Assembly: GCA_024195585.1 (NCBI GenBank)
Contig: SWBL01000005.1
Location: 124,001-188,000, forward strand
Length of the DNA stretch: 64,000 nucleotides
Direction: 5' to 3'
From: Aureobasidium sp. EXF-3400
Lineage: Eukaryota > Ascomycota > Dothideomycetes > Dothideales > Saccotheciaceae
The translations under genes and the position numbers were made by a program. The notes beneath the pieces are model-generated. The model had not been told where the DNA came from and searched no databases. It worked only from the letters and a program-made list of their open reading frames with translations. Position 1 is the stretch's first letter. Each line of letters begins with the position of its first letter. Below are positions 1 to 11,295 of the stretch, one piece after another.

Positions 1-2203
1 ACTCTGGACTTTTGGCCAAAAGGTGCTGCCTGAAGCGGCAGCAAGGGTATATGAGAAGCTCAGTAAAGGCTGTACCAAGGGGTATGCTCTACGTGGAAGT
101 AGCTATGGTATCCAAGAAATGCCTGGTGTGTTTGTATTGGTATCCAAAACCGTATATTCCAGTCAAGAAGTGCCTCAGGAGTATCAAGAACAAAGATGGA
201 AAGCTTCGAGTAACAGAGGTTCCAAGTCAAGTGCAAAGGTCTCGTGTTGTATGTATGAGATGTCTCAGAAAGAAGTGTGCCCCACGCGGATCAGGCACAA
301 GTGCAGAGATGTTTCAGTCTGGAGCAAAGATGAAAGAAAGCAGAGTCCAAGAAGTATAGGTAAGTCACAAAAAATGATTCAGAAGCAGAGACACAAACGG
401 ACAGGCAGCAAAGGTTTGGAAGCTCGGATACAGCTAAGTATTTTAATGCAATGATCCGCCGTGCAGTGCTGCTTCTGCTACATCATAGGTTGACGGTTGC
501 TAGAAAAAGGCAACTATTTCTAGGTTTGGCTGCGTGGAAGGAGTGGGCGTAAGGCTGCAGGACCCCGGCAAAGGCAGACATGCGCCTCCACCAACACCAT
601 CATCTTTCTGGCTGCAAAGCCACAGGACACCGCTGCGCTTTTGGGGCTCTCCGATCGTGTACACCCCGGTGTCGACTCCTTCGAAGTTTTGGTGACGTTA
701 TTTCGGATTTATTCGCTGTGAAAAGGCTAGAAAAAATTGAGGAGAGCATTGGTAAGAAACGTGACTGCGTGAAGTCTGATACATGGTGCAGAAAGGTGTT
801 GGTTGTTGCCTGGCCTAGGACTGTCGTCTGCCTTTTTCGCACACCCGTTGCCCATCCATCTGCAGCAGGTAGAATGTCCGCAGCAGTCATCTGCGCTTGA
901 CGCTTTCCCGACACATTTTGCTAGGGAAACCACTTCGCTCATGGTTTACAAAAGACGCTAATTAAGAGACCTTGCTCTGGAAGAAATCCGAGAGTATGGT
1001 ACACACGCGCATCGACACCCGTCATGCGAAGAAGAGACGCGGACACGCATGTGCGATGCAAATGTACACCACCATCATCTCACTGCTTCTCTCATCGTCT
1101 GCGCTTTTGTTTCAAGCTTGGGTCTTCCGACACCAGCAAAATGCACCATGAGAAAGGTACAAGATACACTACCACTTCCACAGGCGCAGTTTAGCAAAGC
1201 CAAAAATCCGGTCATTTGACAATCGGTTGCGGGCTTAGCATGCTTGTGTGGTGTGCAGAAGATGATGATGACAGGAACCAGATGTGTACACACCAAGGTT
1301 GTGTCAACGAGTGGGCAGCCGATCCGCACGCGTGGGGGGCATGATCGCCCTCAGCCAGCGGCAGCGGTCCGTTTCGCGTGCGTGCTTGCTTGCTCGTTCT
1401 CTCATCCAACCATTTCACTTCTGAGTTCTCGCTTTGCTGGGAATGGTTTTGTTGTTTGATCTTCTTTGCTGCACCAACCGAATCAACTTCATCTCCCATG
1501 CAAAGTGCAGCAGAGATGTCAAACAGCTGTACAGCGCTGCGCTGCGCAACGGATAATCATGATCCTTCCATGGTCCTTCCGGCTAGCAGCCTGAGGCTGT
1601 GCCGGTCTTTTCTTCCTTAGAAACAAGGATAGAAAGGTAGCTGTACTTTCTGATATCAAATCACAGCCCCAACGTTTCAGCTGTCTACGCAATAGACACG
1701 CGGGTGGAGGGGAGTTGACGTTTCGGCCTTGTGGCCCCATAAGGATGACAGGAGGCTGACCTTTCCAACCTGTTTCCTGCAAGCGATGCAAGCGAGGTAC
1801 CTGGGGCATCCTGCATGTTTGCAGGTGCTTACAACCTGTGGCTGAACGTGACACTGAGTCATATTGTATGAGCCACTTGTGGCTGCTTACCAAAATCACC
1901 ACAGTCGACGAGAATGAATGGAAGAAGAAATCTGTGAATCGTGGGTCTTTCCGTGTTTCCACCACCGGAAAGGGGCCCCCGAGTCGTGTATGGACAAAGT
2001 TGAGAAGAAAAGCACGTCTGCGAATCAGATGTTCAAATGACTGCCTGCTCCAGGCAATATATACAGCTCGTGCCAGACGCCAGGCAGCCAGCCCCCAAAT
2101 TAAAAAGTACTAATTCCGGCCACAACCAACGCCAAATGCTCTGTTGATCCAATGTCTTCTTTCAGTCATAACAATGGCATAACTCATTCCTCGAAAATCG
2201 TAA
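1..2203. other. Left-edge region without a recognisable gene
   Basis: No coding region could be supported. The first 450 bases hold two overlapping plus-strand open frames (from about 12 and 23) rich in Lys, Cys, Arg and Ser, with recurring KKC-type triplets; they match no family I know and could be part of a transcript entering from the left. Short antisense frames between 600 and 2100 look like chance. A TATA-like run (ATATATA) lies at about 2059, with no convincing gene beside it. Confidence 0.5.
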
Positions 2204-3148
2204 TCATGCTCCAATGGCAGCTTCTGGCAATAGTCTGGACGGTAGTCGCATGATGAAGCCTTCACTCAGGCGTCGCCTGACGGATAGGCCTTGACGAGCG
2301 GTACTTTGTAACAACCACATCGAACGCTGTAGATCCTCTGGCCTTAGGAAAAGATCAAAGTTGAGCAGATAGCAGAAACTTATTTCAAGCTTCTTAAGCT
2401 CATTTGTGCTTATGCCGCCCAAGCGGGCAATTCGTTCTTGCGTCCATTTGTTGTCTTCAAGCGACTTGCTGGCTATTCGGATGGCGGCCAGTGCTAAGCG
2501 GTGTACTGTGCGAGGGGTTGCGGGTACCATGGTCTCAACCACACAGAGACGATGTATGTAAGATGCTGCAGCCAAGTAGACACCGGGCGAGTGCGGGCTA
2601 AATTTGTGTATACGAAGGAGATAATCGGTGATGGAGAATGGCGGAGCGGCCTTGAGGAAGAAGCGTCGTGAGACAGCTGCAAGCTGCAGGGCGTTGGCTT
2701 CGGCAATGTCTGCCTCGTAGTCGGCTGGCGGTGCGATAGGTTCGTCGCGTTTTGCCTCGGGGGCACCAATGTGGTGAACAGGAACGCAATGGTGCGGAGC
2801 GAGTGTTGGTGAGCCTTCCAACTCTGGCGTATGGGCAGGCGGTGTCACCGAGTCGGGAGAAGGAGGGTTTGAGCCTTCGGAGATTGTTGCTGGGGCTTTG
2901 AACATTTGCCTCTGGTATACGGGAGTGGTGCACGCGACATCTCCGGTGATATTGGCTAGTGACTGCAGTGCTTGCGCCAGCATCTGGACAGCGGCAACAC
3001 CTGACACTGAGTAGAGGTCCCAGTTCTCGTCCTTGAGCATCAGCGGCTCGTTGGTCTGTTCCATGTCGACGTGGTAATCGTGCGGAAGACGTCCGCTGTC
3101 TTGATTCGGATTCGGTTTGGGTGGTGCTTGTATGCTGGTCGCATCCAT
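2204..3148 (-). CDS. Pho80/Pcl-type cyclin
   Basis: Single-exon gene of 314 aa. The N-terminal 150 residues are low complexity and Pro-rich. The cyclin fold occupies roughly residues 165-300 and starts near ITDYLLRIHKFS; it includes YLAAASYIHRLC, the helix HRLALAAIRIASKSLEDN, and IARLGGISTNELKKLE followed by NFDLFL. This is the diagnostic layout of the Pho80/Pcl6-7 group, which partners a Pho85-type CDK in phosphate or glycogen control. The start is set at the ATG giving MDATSIQ; the frame is open further upstream but has no better initiator. The closest subgroup (Pho80 itself or Pcl7) cannot be decided by eye. The CDK inhibitor of the same pathway, PHO81, lies at the other edge of the window. 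Confidence 0.85.
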   Translation of the reverse strand: MDATSIQAPPKPNPNQDSGRLPHDYHVDMEQTNEPLMLKDENWDLYSVSGVAAVQMLAQALQSLANITGDVACTTPVYQRQMFKAPATISEGSNPPSPDSVTPPAHTPELEGSPTLAPHHCVPVHHIGAPEAKRDEPIAPPADYEADIAEANALQLAAVSRRFFLKAAPPFSITDYLLRIHKFSPHSPGVYLAAASYIHRLCVVETMVPATPRTVHRLALAAIRIASKSLEDNKWTQERIARLGGISTNELKKLEISFCYLLNFDLFLRPEDLQRSMWLLQSTARQGLSVRRRLSEGFIMRLPSRLLPEAAIGA

Positions 3149-3930
3149 ATCTACGAATATGACAGAGAAGGAAGAAAGAGCGACCCGGCAGGTGTTTTGG
3201 GGTAAGCAAAGGAAAATTGCAATGGAGCGTAGTACGGCCGACGGGTGCTCGGAGATTTGTTTGGGCTGTCCAACTTTCAACTTTCAAGAACGGCACTTCT
3301 ATGGTCTTGACTCGGTGTGATTATCTGTGTGACTATTGGATAGAAACAGACAGACGGCAGTGTGCACAGGTTGCTCGAAACATATGAGGGTTGAGTCAAA
3401 AAGAGGCTGCTGGGCTACGGGCAGTAATAACAAGATGGAGGGAGATAGCGGGGCACGCATGGCGTGTTTTGCGAACGTGGACGCTGCCCGCATCATGCGC
3501 CCGTTGCTCCTAAAAAGCACCCTGATTTGCGCCTAAATATTTCATGTTTCACTTTTGGCTGCCACTTTGACAACCGTTTCATCCTGACTTCCTTTTGGTC
3601 CGCTGCTTTTTTCCATTCAAATACATCATATCGTTCTGCTCTAGACAGCGACAATATCAATTTCGTCATTTGTAGCATTGCCTATCTGTGCAACACGCCG
3701 GCAACCTGCAAGTCTCTTGTGCCGTTCTGTTCCTGCAGGTATTCGTATAGCTCTCCCGCTTACCGCCTTTGATTGGCCTCGGACCGGTTTAACCGGCGTC
3801 TAGTCCGTTCAGGCAGCATCACATGTGAATCCAAACAGTTGTTCATGTCCACGACAGCTGTCGACTGGCTGCCCAACGGTGCTCTTTCCCTCCATCATTT
3901 CCCCTCCTCCATAATCCGGTATCAATCTTG
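3149..3930. other. Intergenic: cyclin promoter and 3' flank of the next gene
   Basis: About 780 bases between two minus-strand genes. It should hold the promoter and leader of the cyclin. Short open frames on both strands have no family resemblance. No repeat or RNA gene was seen. Confidence 0.5.
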
Positions 3931-4787
3931 CTAGTAGACATACGGAATCAGCTTGTATGGTACCTCCTTCTTGACCTCCTTCCAGTGCTCCCCATACTGT
4001 TCATATATCAGCTCATGTCTCCAAAATCAGTCAGATAAAACCGCACCTTCTTTGCCAGATATGTCTCCAACAATGGTATGGCTCTTTGAGAAAAGTCACC
4101 AGCAAGGAATACAAACATGCCTAGGCCCGCCGGAAGGCCGGCGCAAACGATGCTATACCCTGCTCTCCACAGAGAGTAACCTCCATAGTTGATATCCCGC
4201 GCCATCCCGAAAAGTCCCTTGGTACAAAGCTTGCCCTTGTTGGATGGGTTCTGCTTGAATTGCTTGCGCTGCACTTCACTCCACCACTCAGTAAACAACC
4301 CGAGGCCATAAAGCCCGGCACCAACCGCGATACTCGGCTGCGTCGTGAACATCGTGAACCAAGAGTCACCAACTGCAGGGCGGTTGGAGGTGACAGCCCA
4401 GAGTGTCAGCAGAGTATTGACGGTATTCAGGACAGTATTGTATGCTGCAATCATGGTAGAGAAGCCAGGGTCGAACTTGTTGTCTGCCACTCCAAGGCAC
4501 CAGTAGATCTGCTTAGCAGCACTGCCAACCGCGAGTCCAAACACGAGGGAGTGATATGGTGAGAGGCCGATTACAGTAATTGGCGACGTGACTACATTCG
4601 GGACGGTTCGACCGCCCAACTTTTCCACGAGTTTCAACCCTACGCCAGATGAAAGGAGATAGTACTGTAGAGGCAGGTCGGCGATTCTCAAGATGGTGAA
4701 GATTGCGTTTCCTGCCACACTCACACCCTTCTTGCGAGTCTCCGCAAACCATGCTGGAAGGTCCTGCTGAGTGCTGTCCTTAGCCAT
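3931..4787 (-). CDS. DUF1295 / steroid 5-alpha-reductase-like membrane protein
   Basis: Two exons: 4787-4047 and 3996-3931; the intron 3997-4046 (50 bp) has a weak GTGCGG donor and a clean ACAG acceptor. The product is 269 aa. Several hydrophobic helices run through residues 15-190. The segment GLFTEWWSEVQRKQFKQNP followed by GLFGMARDINYGGYSLWRAG is the conserved core of DUF1295 proteins, which resemble the C-terminal domain of steroid 5-alpha reductases and isoprenylcysteine methyltransferases. Splicing restores the family C-terminus YGEHWKEVKKEVPYKL, which the unspliced frame lacks, so the intron is well supported. The substrate is unknown. The start is the ATG giving MAKDSTQQ; upstream in-frame sequence is not family-like. 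Confidence 0.8.
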
Positions 4788-5756
4788 TGTATCCTCGGCA
4801 GATGCGTCCACGACAGAGCGTCTTGAATGGTCGGGTGCGACGATCGAACGGTCTGGTATTGTATGCCAGAAACAAATGATCAGGAGAGTTCGTTCTTGAG
4901 TGATGAACCAAGATCTCGACTCTGATGTCGCTTCCAACTCCTGACGTAGGCCATTTGGCATGCCCCACTCTCAACCATGAGTAGCGCTTCTCTCCAAACT
5001 CTTTCTGCTTGCAGGTCCTTCTTAGATACTCATCGCCGCACTTACTTACTGTCTGGAGAGACATTCTTTCCAGCTTAAGTAGAACCGCAACGGGTTCTAT
5101 GCAAGGTGAGCACGGCGCAAGCCACTATAGGCTCCATTACTTATCGATCCGACCGCGGATCCTCAAGCAATCGACGGGTGACCGAGAAAAAAATAGAGAA
5201 TGAATAGTAACCACCGAAGGTGACAGATAGCCTGAGATTGCAATGTGGGCGACATGATGTTGCTGTTGGAAGAAGGAATGAAGTCAAGCAGCGCCGCGGC
5301 GTACTTGCTTACTTATGCACGTCGGGACAAATCAAGCCCTAAGCACAGAGGTAGCTACGTACTTTGATCGCACCTTCTATAATCCAAGCAGCTGTGAGTA
5401 CACGACTGATCTCGTGACAGCGACGTATCCATGATAGGACATGGTCTGATGGCTTCCACTGGTCGTTACTCTGACTGAAGCCGACTGCAATCTCTCATGG
5501 CTCGCGTGTAGTGCTATTTTCGTCGCGGCAAGCAGAACGCGGCATAGTCTCCAGGCAGGATCTTGTCATTATTGCTGACCCTTGATAGTGGATCATGCGA
5601 ATGCGCAATATCATCGATGATCGGACACTGGCCAGAGGAGAGCTTAAGGCAAACCGCAGCATATTGCAAATGCCGTTGATTGTATGAGGGTACAACACGA
5701 AAGCTACAAGTTCAATTACCCTTCTGGCGCACCTATACGCCTGCTCTGGAAAACAA
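4788..5756. other. Intergenic region
   Basis: About 970 bases holding the promoter of the DUF1295 gene on the minus strand and the 3' flank of the dehydrogenase. Open frames here are short and overlap one another; none resembles a known protein. Confidence 0.5.
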
Positions 5757-6924
5757 TCAAAGACTAACGACAATCTTTTTTGCACTGACACCTTTCTTAG
5801 CAACCTTGAATGCTTCTTCGATACCCTCGAGACCTCTGCCAGCGACCTGGGGCTCCGGAGCTGGCAAGAACGATCTCTCCGCAAGTGCAACTGGCAGGAA
5901 CTTCTCGTACATCTCGGAACCAAGCTTGTTCGCCATCACTTCTGTCGACCAGACGAACTTATATCCTACGCCGTTCATCAGGCCTTTGAGCTTCCACCCA
6001 ACAAAGCTGGATCCCATCTTCCACATGATTGCGAGCATGTTTGTTGGGAACTCCTTCATTGGAATATCGTGGCTGGCTTGAGCAAGGAACTTCTTGCCCT
6101 TGGTTTTGCTGAGGATGTTGATGCAGGCGGCCAGAGATCCGACACCGATTGCGTATGCGCCAGCAGAGATTCTATGTTCGTTGTTCATGGTGGCTACGAT
6201 GTCTTGCACTACTGTCGGGCTGTTGTAGTCGTATACTTCTGTAGCACCCAGACGCTTCAAATACTCGTGATTCTTGGGTGAAGCGGTCGATATGACTTCG
6301 TAGCCGGCGGCCACGGCTAGCTGAATGGCATTGCACCTGTTTGCTTCTTAACGAGGTCAGTCGATTTGATGCATATGGTATCACATACCCAACACTCGTA
6401 CTTCCTCCCCAGATGATCACGGTTTCTCCAGTTGGCTTCTGCGGTTTAGGAGCTTGGGGCAGCTGAAGACCGAGGAAGTCTTCGAGGAACAATCCACACG
6501 CTGCAGTCGCCAAACCTAATGGTATGACCGATGCAGACTCAAAGGACATCCACTCCGGGATCTTGCTTGTAAGGTTTGTTCTCAGAACAGTGTACTCCTG
6601 GAAAGCACCTTCGCTGGCCTTGTTGGAGCGCTTGTCGAAACTGACTGCTAAGCCGAGTACGCGATCGCCGACTTTGAGCGTCTTGACTCCCTGTCCGACT
6701 TCGACGACTGTACCTGCGCAATCATCGCCAAAGACGAATGGGAGTTTGACTTGAGGTGTGAACATGCTGACAACATTTGGCAGTAGCCAGTCCACCGGGT
6801 TGATGGCCACGGCAGCATTCTTGACTACGACTTCGTCTGGTCCAGGTTGAGTGTAAGGTGCTTCTTTGACTTCGAGAGGCGTTCCCTGGGCCACGACCCA
6901 AGCGGCTCTGTTTGAAGGCATCAT
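5757..6924 (-). CDS. Zinc-binding dehydrogenase / enoyl reductase (MDR superfamily)
   Basis: Two exons: 6924-6389 and 6336-5757, with a 52-bp intron (GTATGT donor, AACAG acceptor) inside the Rossmann fold. The protein is 371 aa. The N-terminal GroES-like domain (about 1-150) has PGPDEVVVKNAAVAINPVDW and VFGDDCAGTVVEVG. The spliced junction gives IIWGGSTSVGCNAIQLAVA, the NADPH-binding glycine motif of the ToxD-like trans-enoyl-reductase group within the medium-chain dehydrogenases. No structural or catalytic zinc cysteine cluster is visible, as usual in this group. A likely role is reduction of an alpha,beta-unsaturated carbonyl. Neighbours do not suggest a secondary-metabolite cluster, so it is probably a stand-alone oxidoreductase. 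Either of two adjacent ATGs could be used. Confidence 0.85.
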
Positions 6925-7854
6925 ATGAGTTCTCTGGAGGTCAATTCTGGTGTGTGCGGATAGCTTGAATTAACGCAAATGGGTTCTCACTGCCACTTAT
7001 CTACCTCTCGAGGCATTCCATTTACCTTGAATGTATCACAATTACACCGTCTCGGCAACCGCATCTAGTTGCAAGTGCGAGCTTGTCAGCAAGTCATGGA
7101 GTCATCACTATAGGTACATGATCCTGCTGCTACTAATAATTGGTTGGATTGTTAAGGAATGTGAGATGGTGATATGCGGAGATAGGCCGAGTAGAAGCTT
7201 TTGGTGTGACTCGGGACAATTCGAACCCCGACTCGCATCACAGGCTTGATTCTCTTATTTGCCAGCAACATGAGCTTCAAGACATAGAACTAAGCTTTGT
7301 TTGGCACTTCTTATTCCGACAGCTGAAATCGATCTCAAGTGGACCTTCTCTATGGTCCCATGCAGCGAGCTTGAAAGCTAATGGTTTTCACAGTTGCTTT
7401 CTGAACCCACGATACCATGCCTTCTCAGAAACCTGATGTATCTATACAGTTGCAGTATGATGGTCTTTCGCCCGCGATGAAGAATTCGTTGAAGCAGTTG
7501 AATGCCTTCACTGACGTCCTCCTATATAGACCAGATAATTTTTCTTCACATATGCTTCTGATCCTTTGTCCACTTCTATTCTTGTCTCTCTTTGATAGCA
7601 GCTTCCAAAAGGCGAAGTGGTGCTCCTATTGAATGCTTCTTTCCTCTTCACTCTTCACTACCAGATTGGGTAATTTGTGAGGGTGGGGAGCAACTACCTT
7701 ATTTACTACTCTTCTTCACCTTCCCTTAACACTGCCGCTGCCTTTCACAATTTTGGTCTGCAGAGACATAAAACTCTCTCCTCAATCCTCCTTTCCCTCT
7801 TTCTCATCAATCATCAACCATCAACTGCTGATCACCACCACACCTCTGCACAGA
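6925..7854. promoter_or_regulatory. Divergent promoter region
   Basis: About 930 bases separate the dehydrogenase (minus) from the small coiled-coil gene (plus), so both promoters lie here. The last 150 bases before 7855 are rich in C and T, as in many fungal leaders. No gene was recognised in the short frames between 7030 and 7630. Confidence 0.45.
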
Positions 7855-7908
7855 GTACGTACCACTACTGACGGATGTCTTTTCGACGCTTGACATTGAC
7901 ATCTGCAG
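7855..7908 (+). other. Probable 5'-UTR intron
   Basis: A GTACGT donor at 7855, a CTGAC branch-like site at 7868-7872 and a CTGCAG acceptor ending at 7908 lie just before the ATG at 7914. Removing this block also removes the upstream ATG at 7875, which supports the downstream start. Confidence 0.55.
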
Positions 7909-7913
7909 AAGAA

Positions 7914-8449
7914 ATGGCGTCCACCAAGCCCAGCTCCTCCGACAATGCAAAGGAGTTGAAGAAGCTGCAGAAGAACATCAAACTCATGAACCACCAACTC
8001 CGACTGAAGGTCGACAAAGCCTACGTGAGCAAAAGTAGTAAGCCAAGCTTCATGCATACGTTTGGCCTAGCGCTGTCAATCATGGTACACGCTAACAAAA
8101 CTCCCCAGATTACCGCAGTGACTCTAGCTATGGTCTCGAAGAGAAGATCAATAGGATGATCATCGACAGAGATGAACTAAAGGCAGAGAAGCTGGAGCTC
8201 AAAGCCAAGAAATTGAAGCTCAAAAACAAGGAACTGGAGCTCATGAAGAAGAACGACAAACTTGACAGTCAGAAGCAAAATCTCAAGGCCAAGATTCAGG
8301 ATCTCAAGACTGCATACCATGATTTGATCCACGCTGGAAAGAACGTGGATTACGACTCTTTCTCTTGTGGTCATCGCTGTTGCGAATCTTCTTCTGAGGA
8401 CAGCTTTGATGAGGGCGGTTACGTAGAGGACAGCTCCGATGAAGACTGA
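7914..8449 (+). CDS. Small highly charged coiled-coil protein
   Basis: Two exons joined across an intron ending at 8108. The donor can be 8035 (GTAGTA) or 8038 (GTAAGC), three bases apart and in the same phase, giving 153 or 154 aa and differing by one serine. The second exon carries a Lys/Glu/Leu helix (about residues 65-110) in which KLELKAKKLKLK-type units alternate, strongly suggestive of a coiled coil. A short Cys/His patch (SCGHRCC) and a Ser/Asp/Glu-rich acidic tail follow. No enzyme or known domain is recognised. The uninterrupted second exon and the matching splice phase make it a believable gene. Confidence 0.65.
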
Positions 8450-8616
8450 GGGGTCTGCAAGGGCAACGCATTATTGACACAACGAAAGAGAACAATAAGC
8501 AAGACGGATCGAGAGAAGGAGACCGATCGATTTCATGGGTGAACACCAGATAACGCCTCGCTAGTTCCAGAAAGCAGATTCGTGGGACTCTAATGAGAAA
8601 AGCTTTTGGGACGAAA

Positions 8617-9697
8617 TCAAAGATTGCCTCCAAGACCAATAACTCTGACTCCACCCAAGTCACCAGCATATGCCAGCCAGTACCTAAGGGGATGCCATGC
8701 GAGAACGTTGACGATGTGAGAGGTCTCGAAGGTATGCACGGTCTCGCCAGTCTGGGCACAAGCCACGTGAATGCCCTTGTCGCCGTCTTTGTCCATGCCG
8801 TGAGCGCCACAAATGTATGTGCCGTCGAAGCTGAAGGACAGACAGTGGACGCCGCCAGTCATGTTTGATAGTGTGTGTTTGCAGACCCAGTCGGTAGTGT
8901 CCCACAGGGTGACGAGAGAGTCGCCGCCGCCGACTGCGACAAAGTCACCGTTAGGACTATGTTGCACGCTGTACGCGGCGCTGGTGTGTGCATTGAGTGT
9001 GTGGAGTAGTGTCTGATGTTGCTTGTCAGTGGTGTGTTGTGTCGAGGTATAGTAAGTGGCTTACCATGCTTGGCCAGTCCAAGACCTTGACAGTGCCCTC
9101 ACCAGTGGTAGCAAAGACCTCATTGCCAGAGTTGGAGAAAGCCATCTGGTTTGTCTGGGCACTACCCAGCTTGCGACCCTCCTGCATGATCAGGTCCTCG
9201 GTGTTGGCCATGGCTCCCATGCGCACGTCGATTGGCACAATGACATCGTCCCTGCGTCCAGCAACGAGGTGTTGACCAGTCGGACTCCAAGCCAGGAACA
9301 GACCACCGTCTCCCAAAGCAATCTCTTTCACTGGTACAGCCTTGTTGTGGGCGCCAGGGCCTACGCGAACGTCCCAGAGCTTGACTGTACCATCGCTTCC
9401 TGTTGTCGCAACCTCGCCCTCGCGCACAGGATTCCAGACAATCTTCTCTACGCTTCCAACATGACCCACTAATTCCTGACTGCTCTTAACATTGGGACGA
9501 TCGGGGTTCCAGATGCGGACTTTTGAGCCAGAGGTTGTGGCTAGGGCGGCGCCGGTCGACGACCAGGCGAGATGGCGGATGTGTGGAGGGATGCTGCTGG
9601 GTCGCGCATTTTCGCTGAAGAGAACGGGCTTCTGGCCTTTGAAGGTCTGCGAGAAGAAGTCCTTCTTGAGCGGGCGACTGCGCGCGGGCGCCGGCAT
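8617..9697 (-). CDS. TEX1: WD40 protein, THO complex subunit (TEX1/THOC3 type)
   Basis: Two exons: 9697-9065 and 9012-8617; the 52-bp intron (GTAAGC donor, ATCAG acceptor) falls between WD repeats. The protein is 342 aa and consists almost wholly of WD40 repeats, visible as GSKVRIWN, SDGTVKLWDVR, EGTVKVLDWP and DSLVTLWDTTDW. The N-terminal basic segment and the order of repeats, ending in GDLGGVRVIG, fit TEX1/THOC3, the WD40 subunit of the THO/TREX complex that couples transcription to mRNA export in the nucleus. The start gives MPAPARSRPLKKDFF; the frame is open upstream but without an ATG that looks conserved. Family assignment is firmer than the exact orthologue. Confidence 0.82.
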
Positions 9698-9985
9698 TGT
9701 CGTCGACTTTGAGGTACGTGATGCGCGTCGATGCGCCTGCAAACAGAATGGAGCTGCAATCGGCTTCGGTTGTTTGTGATTCGACTGGGTGTGGAATGAG
9801 ACGGACGCGCGAAAAAATCGAGTAGATGGCGAGCAAATGGCAGAAGAATGGTCGAGTGGACTTTTGGAGCTTGACTTGTTGATGTTCAGTCTTTCTTTCA
9901 CCATCAAGCTTCGTCCTCGCTGCACCTTTGACTCTATACAATTACAGCTAAATACACAGTTTACACTATTTATCGAGACAGATTA

Positions 9986-11295
9986 CTACAATCTTGAGAC
10001 AAATCCACTCCTGTCCATCTTAACCAAATACTCCTTGGTAATCTCTTCGACCTTTGTGACACCAGCAAGGCCCATGGCCAGCCTGATCTCGTCCGAGAGC
10101 AGGCGCAAGCACAGCTCGACTCCTGCTTGGCCCTGGTATGCCAGTCCCCACAGGACAGGTCTGCCAATCCAGACAAAGTCTGCTCCCAAGGCCAATGCCT
10201 TGAACACATCGGTTCCGTGTCGGATGCCGCCGTCGACGTGCACTGGGATCTTGCCCTGCACTGCCGCCACCACCTCGGGGAGTGCGTCCAATGTTGCCAA
10301 TGCGCCGTCTGTTGACATTTGTTAGCAATTATCTTTTCGTAACTCGTAGCGCTTGCACTTACTCAGCTGACGTCCGCCGTGGTTGGATACAACAATGCCG
10401 TCGACGCCGTGGTGAACTGCCAGCAAGGCATCCTCGGCAGTAGCAATACCCTTGACCCACACCTGCATCTCATCACCGCACTCCTTCTTCAGCCACACGA
10501 TATCTCTTTCCCAGCTTAGTGTTGGGTTGGCTGCATGCGAATGGAAGGTGATGGGTCCCTTTGGCACCACTCTGTTGCCTTCGCTGTCTGTGTATCCAGC
10601 CTCGCTACCTCTTCTGCCTCTCTGCTCCGCCTCGGCCTCTGGTTCATTGTCGCCTTGGTTGGCGAAGTTTGGAATCTTGAAGTGTGCGGGTAGCTTGAAT
10701 TGGTTCCTGATTTCGAGATTGCGGCGACCGAGAATAGGTGTGTCGACAGTGAGGAAGACGGCCTTGTAGCCTGCCGCCTTTGCTCTCTTCAACAGCTTGA
10801 CGCTGTGCTCGCGCTCTTCGAAGAGATACAGTTGAAGCACGTGTGGGTTGTCGCCACTTGCCTCGGCCACATCTTCCAAGGTTGTGGTTGCAAAGGAAGA
10901 GAGACCCATTGCGACTCCCATCTTCTTGCAGGCTCTGGCGGTTGCTAATTCTCCATCGGTGTGAGCAAGCCTTTGCATTGCTGTCGGTGCTACTCCCAGA
11001 GGAATACTGTTCTTGTGTCCGAAAATGTTCACGCTGGTATCGATTTTTGATACATCTCGCAGAACTCTGGGTCGAATACGATATTTGGTGTAAGCGTCCA
11101 GGTTCTCCTGGAGTGTACTGCCAGAATCGGCACCCTGCCATTGAATGAGTTTCCTGTGTCTGCTAAACCTTTTTGATGTTGCACACTTACCTCGTTGTAG
11201 TAGTCACGAGTCTGCTTGTCCATCATAACCGCAGCATGCTTCTGCAGCTCGGAGATGGTCAAGCAGTTCAAATCGTGAGGCAATCTTTCCGACAT
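9986..11295 (-). CDS. FMN-dependent 2-hydroxyacid oxidase with peroxisomal signal
   Basis: Three exons: 11295-11191, 11134-10363 and 10308-9986, with introns of 56 and 54 bp. The protein is 399 aa, near the usual 350-400 for glycolate/L-lactate oxidases. The FMN TIM barrel is recognised from RPRVLRDVSKIDTS, PLGVAPTAMQRLAH, the catalytic SNHGGRQL (active-site His and Arg) and DGGIRHGTDVFKALALGA. An insert of about 40 residues rich in Glu, Arg and Gly (near residue 205) interrupts the loop-4 region. There is no cytochrome b5 domain, unlike yeast flavocytochrome b2. The protein ends in SRL, a canonical PTS1, so it is likely a peroxisomal oxidase converting a 2-hydroxyacid to a 2-ketoacid and H2O2. 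The preferred substrate is unknown. Confidence 0.88.

Noticed and set aside
5757..6924. Secondary-metabolite gene cluster around the ToxD-like reductase
   Set aside because: Neighbours are a cyclin, a DUF1295 membrane protein and a THO subunit; no synthase, P450 or dedicated regulator is adjacent.
7207..7250. Possible tRNA T-arm (TTCGAA between GGG and CCC)
   Set aside because: The stem allows only about five pairs with an 11-base loop, and no A-box or acceptor stem is found in either direction.
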